Positions 57,361 to 64,000 of a stretch of DNA of 64,000 nucleotides are shown piece by piece; position 1 is the first letter of the stretch, and each line of letters starts with the position of its first letter. The position numbers and the translations under genes are program-made. The notes beneath the pieces were generated by a model. That model had not been told where the DNA came from, did not search any database, and saw only the letters and a list, made by a program, of their open reading frames with translations. This DNA comes from Helicobacter pylori (GTDB taxonomy: Bacteria > Campylobacterota > Campylobacteria > Campylobacterales > Helicobacteraceae), in the NCBI GenBank assembly GCA_008032955.1, contig CP032046.1:558001-622000 (forward strand), given 5' to 3'.

Positions 57361-58344
57361 ATGCAAAAAGTTTTCATTGCCCCTACCCATTACAAACGCA
57401 TTGATGAATTTTTAGCCAAAGAATTGCAAATTTCTAAAAACCAGGTATTGAATTTGATTAAAGAGGGGTTAGTGTTTTGTCAAAAAAAGGAGGTGAAAAA
57501 AGGGGGGCTAGCCTTAAAAGAGGGCGATGCAATCACGCTTTTAACGCCCAAAATCGCGCCCAAACCCTTAAAAAAAGAGCTTGATTTAGAAATAGAAGTC
57601 ATTTTTGAAGATGAAGATTTGTTGGTGTTGAATAAGCCCCCTAATCTAGTCGTCCATAAAGCCCCAAGCGTGAAAGAGCCTACTTTAGTGGATTGGTTGG
57701 AATCTAAAAATTACGAGCTTTCTAATCTTGGCTTAAAAGAGCGCTACGGGATTGTGCATCGTTTGGATAAGGACACGAGCGGAGGGATTGTCATCGCTAA
57801 AAACAATTTTACCCATGTTTGTTTGAGCGAGCAACTCAAAACCAAAATGATGGGGCGCTACTATATCGCCTTGCTTTCAACGCCCTTAAAAGAAGAAAAA
57901 ATGAGCGTGGAATGCTATTTGACAAGAAACCCTAATAACCGCTTAAAAATGATAGCGCTCAAAGCGGCTAAAAAAGAAAAAAGCCGTTATTCTAAAAGCG
58001 AATTTACTAGCTTGCTGACTTCTCAAAATGGCATGGATTTGATAGGGGCTAAATTGTTCACCGGGCGCACGCACCAGATCAGAGCGCATTTAGAATATTT
58101 GAACAGACACATCATAGGCGATAACCTTTACGGGCTTAATGGGGCGCTTTCTAAAGAAGAAATAAGAATCATGCTGCATGCCTATTTGATAGAGTTCAAA
58201 CACCCCAGAAGCGAGCAAAAACTGCACTTTAAAGTTCCCCTATTAAAGGATATGTTAGAATATCTTAAAAAAGTTTTTGACAAGGAGAATTTAGATGAGG
58301 TCTTGGATGAAGAAAAAATACTTCACGCTTTTATTGCAAAGTAG
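57361..58344 (+). CDS. rluD: RluA/RluD-family 23S rRNA pseudouridine synthase
   Basis: 327 residues: N-terminal S4-like domain (DEFLAKELQISKNQVLNLIKEGLV), then catalytic HRLDKDTSGGIVIAKN with the active Asp, and GRTHQIRAHLEY. It isomerises uridines in 23S rRNA; RluD is the likely type. The next gene starts 50 bases before its stop. Confidence 0.9.
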   Translation: MQKVFIAPTHYKRIDEFLAKELQISKNQVLNLIKEGLVFCQKKEVKKGGLALKEGDAITLLTPKIAPKPLKKELDLEIEVIFEDEDLLVLNKPPNLVVHKAPSVKEPTLVDWLESKNYELSNLGLKERYGIVHRLDKDTSGGIVIAKNNFTHVCLSEQLKTKMMGRYYIALLSTPLKEEKMSVECYLTRNPNNRLKMIALKAAKKEKSRYSKSEFTSLLTSQNGMDLIGAKLFTGRTHQIRAHLEYLNRHIIGDNLYGLNGALSKEEIRIMLHAYLIEFKHPRSEQKLHFKVPLLKDMLEYLKKVFDKENLDEVLDEEKILHAFIAK

Positions 58345-59554
58345 TGTGGTATTAGCGGTTTTTATAGGGTGTTCTTCTACCAGGAATCATACTTTTTCAG
58401 CCCTTAATAATCAAGAAAATACAGATACTAATCTTCCGGTAGTCCATTCCATTAAAACGATTAACGATGTGAGTTCAGTGGGCTTTGAATGGCCTAAAAT
58501 CGCTGACACTTATGACATTGATGGGTTTATTTTGTATCGTTTGAAAAAAGACTCCAAGCTTAAAAGAATCGCCACGATTAAAAACCCTTATGCGACCCAC
58601 TATTATGATGAGGGGTTAGAAACAGAGAGTTCCTACACTTACCAATTAGCCACCTACAAGGGCGATAAAATCTCTAACCTTTCAGAACCCATTTTAGTAA
58701 AAACCTCCTTTATCAATCCTGTAGAAAGCGTGTTTGCAAGCCTTGAATACCCTAAAAGCGTGAAAGTCTTTTGGAGCCCGCACCCAAATCCCAGCGTTTC
58801 AAGATACATCATTCAAAGGCAGAATAAAGACGGCAAATTTTTAAATGTAGGGGCTGTGAAAAACCGCTTATTCGTGGAGTTTTTTGATAAAGATTTAGAG
58901 GATGGGAAAAAATACCGCTACCAAGTCATTGCTGAAAATTTCATGGGGGATAAATCCAGGCCTAGCATCATAGTGGAGGGGAAAACCAAAGATTTACCCA
59001 AAGAAATCGCTAATGTTAGAGTGAGCCAAAACCTCACACGACACATTGAATTGAGTTGGGATAAATCTTCTCAAGCGGATGTGGTAGCTTATCGCATTTA
59101 CGCTTCCAATAACCGCAACGATAAATACAAATTCATCGCTCAAACTAATAACACTTCCTATGTGGATAAAATAGAAAAAGACAACCTCACTCGTTATTAT
59201 AAAGTCGTTGCCGTAGATAAAACGCATCTTGAAGGGGCATTACCCAAAGAGCCTGCAATGGGTGAAACTGCTGATAGGCCCGAAGCCCCTATCATCACTA
59301 AAGGGACTATTCAAGACTCTTCAGCTTTCATTCAATGGGAAAATAACCCAAGCGCTAAAATAGCCACTTATGCGGTGTATCGCTTTGAAGCCAATTCTAA
59401 AACCCCTTTGCGCTTTGGGAATATCACCAAAAACCAATTCGTGGATAAGGACATGAAAGTGGGTGTGGCTTACCGCTATCAAGTGGTGAGCGTGGATAAA
59501 GATGGTTTAGAGTCGCACCCAAGCAAAGAAGTGCGTTTGTTTTTAGAGCGCTAA
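58295..59554 (+). CDS. Predicted lipoprotein with fibronectin type III domains
   Basis: 419 residues. It has a signal sequence with a lipobox-like VFIGC (Cys about residue 27) and about four FN3-type repeats (each with SYTYQLATYKGDKIS-like strands and Trp-rich turns, for example GFEWPKIADTYDIDG and IELSWDKSSQADV). Likely anchored at the inner or outer membrane facing the periplasm. AAGGAG precedes the ATG, which lies within the end of rluD. No function is known to me. Confidence 0.82.
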   Translation: MRSWMKKKYFTLLLQSSVVLAVFIGCSSTRNHTFSALNNQENTDTNLPVVHSIKTINDVSSVGFEWPKIADTYDIDGFILYRLKKDSKLKRIATIKNPYATHYYDEGLETESSYTYQLATYKGDKISNLSEPILVKTSFINPVESVFASLEYPKSVKVFWSPHPNPSVSRYIIQRQNKDGKFLNVGAVKNRLFVEFFDKDLEDGKKYRYQVIAENFMGDKSRPSIIVEGKTKDLPKEIANVRVSQNLTRHIELSWDKSSQADVVAYRIYASNNRNDKYKFIAQTNNTSYVDKIEKDNLTRYYKVVAVDKTHLEGALPKEPAMGETADRPEAPIITKGTIQDSSAFIQWENNPSAKIATYAVYRFEANSKTPLRFGNITKNQFVDKDMKVGVAYRYQVVSVDKDGLESHPSKEVRLFLER

Positions 59555-59564
59555 AAGGGTTTTA

Positions 59565-60746
59565 ATGCCCCATTTTTTAGCCAAATTAGATTCCAAACCT
59601 TTAGAATACCCAATAACAAATGGGGATTTTTGTTTTTACAGGGAATTTTTAAGCTTAAAACACCCCACTAAAAGCTGTGTGCATGCGAGTTTTAAGGATG
59701 ATGTTTTTTTATTGCAAAAAATCCGGCGAGAGGGTGATTTTTTGATCAAAAGCGAAAAAGCGACGCCCTTAAAACGAGAGATTTTAAAACAAGCTTTAAG
59801 GATTTATTCGCAATCTTTTGAAGTCATTTCGCATAATTTGCAAGAAAATTCTAAACATGCGAGCGAAAAAAAAGCCCTTGATTTAGAAACTTTTGAAGAT
59901 TTTATCCAAAAAAATCAAGCCCCTATTTTAGCCGAAATTGGTTTTGGGAGCGGGAGGCATTTGATAGAATTAGCTAAAAACAACCCCACTAAAACATGCT
60001 TAGGGATAGAGATTCACACCCCATCTATCGCGCAAGCGTTAAAGCAAATTGAGTTGTTGGATTTGAAAAATCTGCACATCTTGCAAGGCGATGGCCGTTT
60101 GGTTTTAGAGAGCATGCCCAATCACAAGTGCGAGAAAATTTTTGTGCATTTCCCTGTGCCATGGAATGAGAAAAAACACCGCCGAGTGCTAAGCGAAAAA
60201 TTTTTAAATGAAGCTTTAAGGGTTTTAAAACCTAGAGGGTTTTTGGAATTACGCACCGATGATGGCCTTTATTTTGAAGACAGCTTAAAATTAGCCCTAA
60301 AAAACCTTAAATGCGAGATAGAAATCAAAAAAAACGCTCAAATCCCGGTGGTCAGCAAGTATGAAGCACGTTGGAATAAACTCAAAAAAGATATTTATGA
60401 TTTAAGAATTTATTCTTTAGAATCGAATGAAACCCCTTTTGATAACCATGCATTTGATTTTTCTTTTGATACAATAACAATGAGTAAAAAGAGCGTTGGA
60501 GCGATTTTAAAAACCCCAAAAATCATCAAAGAAGGGTATTTTGCGCATGTTTGTAATATTTATGAGAATAAGGGGGATTTTTTAGTGGAATTGAGTATGG
60601 GGGATTTTGATTGGCCTGTGCGTTTGTTTGTTTTATTGGCAGAAAATCAGATTTTTTACCTCAATAAAAGCCCTTTAAAAACCTTAAACAACCACAAAGC
60701 GCATCTTTTGCTCCAAAATATCCTAAGCCAAAAGGGAATTGGATGA
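59565..60746 (+). CDS. trmB: tRNA (guanine46-N7)-methyltransferase with extra domains
   Basis: 393 residues. The SAM-binding core is central: LAEIGFGSGRHLIELAK, GIEIHTPSIAQAL, and FVHFPVPWNEKKHRRVL, which is TrmB's catalytic block. About 120 extra N-terminal and 140 C-terminal residues surround it, typical of epsilonproteobacterial TrmB. It makes m7G46 in tRNA. The stop overlaps the ftsE start by 4 bases. Confidence 0.9.
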   Translation: MPHFLAKLDSKPLEYPITNGDFCFYREFLSLKHPTKSCVHASFKDDVFLLQKIRREGDFLIKSEKATPLKREILKQALRIYSQSFEVISHNLQENSKHASEKKALDLETFEDFIQKNQAPILAEIGFGSGRHLIELAKNNPTKTCLGIEIHTPSIAQALKQIELLDLKNLHILQGDGRLVLESMPNHKCEKIFVHFPVPWNEKKHRRVLSEKFLNEALRVLKPRGFLELRTDDGLYFEDSLKLALKNLKCEIEIKKNAQIPVVSKYEARWNKLKKDIYDLRIYSLESNETPFDNHAFDFSFDTITMSKKSVGAILKTPKIIKEGYFAHVCNIYENKGDFLVELSMGDFDWPVRLFVLLAENQIFYLNKSPLKTLNNHKAHLLLQNILSQKGIG

Positions 60747-61414
60747 GTGTGATCATCGCAGCGAACAATCTGTGCTTGCAATACCAGCAAAACGAACCGG
60801 TCATTAAGCATGCTAATTTACGCATCAAACGCAAGGATTTTGTGTTCATTTCAGGGCCTAGCGGGAGCGGTAAAAGCACGCTTTTGCGTTCGTTCTATGG
60901 GGATTTAAAACTTTTTAGCGGTAAATTAGAAGTTTGCAATATCAACATGAATAACGCTTCAAAATCAACGATTTTGGATTTGCGTAAAAATATTGGCGTG
61001 GTTTTCCAAGATTATAAATTGATCCAAGATTACACGATTGAGCAAAACATCAAACTACCGATGGTGATTTGTGGCGTTAAAAAAGAAGAATGCCACTTGC
61101 AGCTAGAAAAACTTTTAGGGCATATTGATTTACGCCATAAGGCTAACCGCTACCCCAAAGAGCTCAGTGGGGGCGAACAACAGCGAGTGGCTATGGCTAG
61201 GGCTATGGCGAACTGCCCTGAACTCATTTTAGCCGATGAGCCTACCGGGAATTTAGACGATTATTCTAGCGATAAAATCTGGAGCCTGTTAAGGGGCATG
61301 AACACGCAATTAAACGCTACGATCGTGGTGGTTACGCACAAATTCCCTAAAAATTTTAGCGCTTATCACCGAAAATTTTATATAGAAGATGGGGAAGTTT
61401 ATGAATACTCTTAA
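60743..61414 (+). CDS. ftsE: Cell division ATPase FtsE
   Basis: 223-residue ABC ATPase: Walker [11 protein letters not shown], signature LSGGEQQR, Walker [14 protein letters not shown]. With FtsX it forms an inner-membrane complex that controls peptidoglycan hydrolysis at division. Its ends overlap trmB and ftsX. Confidence 0.94.
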   Translation: MSVIIAANNLCLQYQQNEPVIKHANLRIKRKDFVFISGPSGSGKSTLLRSFYGDLKLFSGKLEVCNINMNNASKSTILDLRKNIGVVFQDYKLIQDYTIEQNIKLPMVICGVKKEECHLQLEKLLGHIDLRHKANRYPKELSGGEQQRVAMARAMANCPELILADEPTGNLDDYSSDKIWSLLRGMNTQLNATIVVVTHKFPKNFSAYHRKFYIEDGEVYEYS

Positions 61415-62207
61415 AAAGCATTTAGCCTTTATCATTCCCCTAGTAGCGTTATTGTTTAGCTTGGAGTGTGTGTTGTTTATCAATCAAGCCATAGAACAAA
61501 AAGAAAAAAAATTGATTGAAGATTATTCAGTCGTGTTAGCCAGCACGCAAAAATTAGGCTTGGAATTGTTGCGCCAAAATTTTAGCGAAATCATAGCGTT
61601 AAAAGAAATTGATCCCAATTATTCTTTAGAACCTCTTCAAAAAACTTTAGGTACAGACGGGCTTAAGGAATTAAAAAAAAATTTACCCTTTTTTTATTCT
61701 TTACAACTTTCCACATTCCCCACTCAAGAGCGTTTAGAAAACATTAAAGAAAAATTACTCAAAATCCCTGGCGTTCAAAAAGTTGAAGTCTTTGCCAAAA
61801 CTTACATGCAAGTGTATGATCTCTTGAGTTTTATTAAAGCAGCGGTCTATATCTTTGCGTTAGTGGTCTTTGTCTTATCGGTTTTATTGATGTTTAAGCA
61901 AGTCCGCATCTGGATCTATCAATACCATGAGAGGTTAGAGATCATGGATTTATTAGGGGCTTCAGTGTCTTTTAAAAACGGGTTTTTGTATAAAATAGCT
62001 TTAATGGATTCTGTAATCGCTAGTTTTTTAGCCCCCATGCTCATGCTCTATACCACTTCGCAAAAAGGTTTTGAAAAAACGATGGATACTTTGGGTATTA
62101 TAGGAGACGCGTTTGTTTTAAACCATTTTTTATGGGGACTGCTTTTTAGCCTTGTGGTCTCATTTGTTTCTGTTTTACTTGTAGCTTGGAGGACTAGACA
62201 TGTATAA
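61389..62207 (+). CDS. ftsX: Cell division permease-like protein FtsX
   Basis: 272 residues with an N-terminal helix (IIPLVALLFSLECVLFI), a periplasmic loop containing FSLQLSTFPTQERL and a C-terminal block of three helices, the FtsX layout. ATG at 61401 (MNTLKK) is an alternative start. FtsX relays FtsE ATP hydrolysis to a periplasmic hydrolase activator; the next gene is such a protein, overlapping by 8 bases. Confidence 0.92.
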   Translation: MGKFMNTLKKHLAFIIPLVALLFSLECVLFINQAIEQKEKKLIEDYSVVLASTQKLGLELLRQNFSEIIALKEIDPNYSLEPLQKTLGTDGLKELKKNLPFFYSLQLSTFPTQERLENIKEKLLKIPGVQKVEVFAKTYMQVYDLLSFIKAAVYIFALVVFVLSVLLMFKQVRIWIYQYHERLEIMDLLGASVSFKNGFLYKIALMDSVIASFLAPMLMLYTTSQKGFEKTMDTLGIIGDAFVLNHFLWGLLFSLVVSFVSVLLVAWRTRHV

Positions 62208-63402
62208 ATTAGGGGTGTTTTTGTTAGCCACCTTACTATCAGCTAACACGCAAAAAGTGAGCGATATTGCTAAAGATATCCAGCATAAAGAAACCCTTTT
62301 GAAAAAAACCCATGAAGAAAAAAACCAACTAAACAGCCGTTTGAGTTCTTTAGGCGAAGCGATCCGCTCTAAAGAGCTTCAAAAGGTTGAGATGGAGCGC
62401 CAAATGGCCGCCTTAAAAAAGAGTCTTGAAAAAAATCGTAACGAAAGTTTGGCTCAAGAAAAAGTCCTAACCAACTATCGCAAGTCTTTAGATCATTTGC
62501 AAAAACAACGATCGTTTTTACAAAAGAGGGTGTTTGATACGCTTTTAGAGGATTTTCTTTTTTCACAAGCCCTAAAGGGGCAGAATTTAGCCTCTTCTAA
62601 TGATGTGATTTTACAAGTAGCGTTTGAAAACTTGCACCAAAGCACTCTGTCTAAAATGTCGCAACTGAGCCAAGAAGAAAAGGATCTCAATACGCAAGCT
62701 TTAAAAGTCAAAAGCAGCATTCAAAAAATCTCATCTGTCATAGATGAGCAAAAAACTCGTGAAGTAACCTTAAAATCCTTGCAAACCGAACAAAATAAGC
62801 TCATTTTGAGCATGCAAAAAGATTATGCGATCTATAACCAACGCCTAACCCTTTTAGAAAAAGAGCGCCAGAATTTAAACGCCCTTTTAAAACGCTTGAA
62901 TATCATCAAACAAAACAGAGAAAATGAAGAAAAAGTCAGTTTGAAAAGATCTTCTCAAGCTTTAGAAGTCAAACAAGTGGCTAGCTCTTATCAAAATATC
63001 AACACCACGAGCTATAACGGGCCAAAAACGATCGCCCCTTTGAACGATTATGAAGTGGTGCAAAAATTTGGCCCCTATATTGATCCGGTTTATAATTTAA
63101 AAATTTTTAGCGAGTCTATTACGCTGGTGTCAAAAACCCCAAACGCTTTGGTGCGTAATGTTTTGGACGGGAAAATCGTGTTCGCTAAAGAAATCAACAT
63201 GCTTAAAAAAGTCGTTATCATTGAGCATAAAAACGGCATCCGCACGATTTATTCTCAACTGGATAAAATCGCCCCCACCATTAAAAGCGGCATGCACATC
63301 CAAAAAGGCTATGTTTTAGGGCGCATTGAGCAACGCTTGGGTTTTGAAGTTACTATGAGAGAAAAGCACATTAACCCCTTAGAACTCATCGCACGCAATT
63401 AA
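62200..63402 (+). CDS. EnvC-like murein hydrolase activator (degenerate LytM)
   Basis: 400 residues: signal peptide (to LSANT), a long coiled coil (about 25-245), then a LytM/M23 fold (about 275-395). The zinc ligands of active M23 are absent: where HxH is expected the text is RLGFEVTMREKHINP, and the first His site reads FGPYIDPVYN. It therefore probably activates an amidase rather than cuts itself, as EnvC does under FtsEX. The gene order ftsE-ftsX-this gene supports that. Confidence 0.85.
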   Translation: MYKLGVFLLATLLSANTQKVSDIAKDIQHKETLLKKTHEEKNQLNSRLSSLGEAIRSKELQKVEMERQMAALKKSLEKNRNESLAQEKVLTNYRKSLDHLQKQRSFLQKRVFDTLLEDFLFSQALKGQNLASSNDVILQVAFENLHQSTLSKMSQLSQEEKDLNTQALKVKSSIQKISSVIDEQKTREVTLKSLQTEQNKLILSMQKDYAIYNQRLTLLEKERQNLNALLKRLNIIKQNRENEEKVSLKRSSQALEVKQVASSYQNINTTSYNGPKTIAPLNDYEVVQKFGPYIDPVYNLKIFSESITLVSKTPNALVRNVLDGKIVFAKEINMLKKVVIIEHKNGIRTIYSQLDKIAPTIKSGMHIQKGYVLGRIEQRLGFEVTMREKHINPLELIARN

Positions 63403-63426
63403 ACAAATCATTTTTATTGCCGATAT
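63400..63426 (+). promoter_or_regulatory. FliA (sigma28) promoter of flaG-fliD
   Basis: TAAA at 63400-63403, a 15-base spacer, then GCCGATAT at 63419-63426 match the sigma28 consensus closely. The TAAA overlaps the stop codon of the preceding gene. Confidence 0.85.
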
Positions 63427-63494
63427 TGGCTAAAGAGCTTATGCAAACAAAGAAATCATTATACTTGTAGGCATGGAAAAATTTGGAGGTTTTT

Positions 63495-63854
63495 ATGGTC
63501 AATAAAGTTCAAGGGATTGGGATTCCCACATCTCACACAAGCGTTCAAACAACCCCCACAAAAAAGATCAGTCGCACAAACACTATAAACACTATTGATG
63601 AATCTAAGACAACAATAGACCCTGATCAATACAAACCCAAACTAGAATTATTGAGCGAGCGTCTGAATGAAGAAATGAAACGCATTGGCACGGATATTAA
63701 TTTTAGTTATAACGATACGATTAAAGGGTTAGTGGTTTCAGTCAAAGACGCTAATGGGGATAAGGTGATAAGAGAAATACCCTCTAAAGAAGCCGTGGAG
63801 CTTATGCAAAGAATGCGCGATGTGATAGGCATTATCTTTGATAAAAGAGGCTAA
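63495..63854 (+). CDS. flaG: FlaG-family flagellar protein
   Basis: 119 residues with a Ser/Thr-rich N-terminus and a FlaG core (LSERLNEEMKRIGTDINFSYNDTIKGLVVSVKDANGDKVIREIPS). FlaG affects filament length and often precedes fliD. ATG at 63495 is chosen because GGAGG is 6 bases upstream; the in-frame TTG at 63483 lies inside no ribosome site. It is transcribed from the FliA promoter above. Confidence 0.92.
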   Translation: MVNKVQGIGIPTSHTSVQTTPTKKISRTNTINTIDESKTTIDPDQYKPKLELLSERLNEEMKRIGTDINFSYNDTIKGLVVSVKDANGDKVIREIPSKEAVELMQRMRDVIGIIFDKRG

Positions 63855-63870
63855 ACATTAGAGGTAAAAC

Positions 63871-64000
63871 ATGGCAATAGGTTCATTAAGCTCATTAGGG
63901 CTTGGCAGTAAGGTTTTGAATTACGATGTGATTGACAAGCTTAAGGACGCTGATGAAAAAGCTTTAATCGCCCCACTAGACAAGAAAATGGAGCAAAATG
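63871..64000 (+). CDS. fliD: Flagellar cap protein, N-terminus (partial)
   Basis: Only the first 43 codons are in the window: MAIGSLSSLGLGSKVLNYDVIDKLKDADEK, with the hydrophobic N-terminal FliD motif. FliD caps the filament and guides flagellin assembly. A GAGG site precedes ATG, 16 bases after flaG. The gene continues beyond base 64000. Confidence 0.93.
   Translation, partial: MAIGSLSSLGLGSKVLNYDVIDKLKDADEKALIAPLDKKMEQN

Overview
The window is a chromosomal segment of Helicobacter pylori. Three things show this: Helicobacter-only outer membrane families (HopE, HopQ, SabA, Hom), an AT-rich, tightly packed gene style, and a gene order I recognise as the HP0693 to HP0752 stretch of reference strains. 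All names come from reading the proteins and from memory of the families; no search was run.

Layout. 1-6.7 kb: end of a short-chain fatty acid permease, LpxR-type lipid A deacylase, and the acetone carboxylase operon acxABC. 6.8-12.6 kb: small or hypothetical genes, dgkA, gyrA, an exported protein and the sigma54 activator flgR, partly overlapping. 12.7-14.2 kb: an accessory gap with one unrecognised, frameshifted gene and 680 bp of apparently eroded DNA. 14.2-23.1 kb: uvrA, hopE, rsmH plus a likely ftsL, then a hom locus in which an exported SAM-hydrolase-like gene lies between two copies of the hom promoter. 23.3-25.2 kb: an HD hydrolase and a broken fic gene. 25.2-30.1 kb (minus strand): dnaX-tsaE-lptB-rpoN and a LysE exporter. 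30.3-31.3 kb: two small exported DUF1104-like proteins. 31.4-38.4 kb: an inverted adhesin pair, a HopQ-type gene and sabA, enclosing dcuA and ansB. 38.4-49.4 kb (minus strand): an OMP, dusB, tilS, then a HEPN-motif protein, a small helical protein and two dynamin-like GTPases, followed by rimO, gpt and an aminotransferase. 49.6-63.4 kb: pgpA-ddl-hydrolase-murF-HIT-prs, rodA overlapping a CAU tRNA, a third GTPase, rluD-like, an FN3 lipoprotein, trmB, and ftsE-ftsX-EnvC-like. 63.4-64 kb: flaG and the start of fliD behind a FliA promoter.

Functional themes are envelope growth and division (rsmH, ftsL-like, ddl, murF, rodA, ftsEX, EnvC-like), flagellar control (flgR, rpoN, flaG, fliD), host adhesion (hopQ, sabA, hom), and translation or tRNA modification (tilS, dusB, rimO, trmB, tsaE).

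A major caution: nine sites in eight genes each need exactly one added base to restore the frame, and every one is at a homopolymer, some only 2-3 bases long. This could be homopolymer undercalling in the assembly or true slippage, and it affects acxA, the 12.8 kb gene, uvrA, fic (twice), dnaX, a DUF1104 gene, rimO and an aminotransferase. The dnaX case also falls exactly on the A AAA AAG heptamer used for programmed frameshifting in E. coli dnaX. The most system-like unexplained block is the HEPN/GTPase module at 41.4-46.4 kb.
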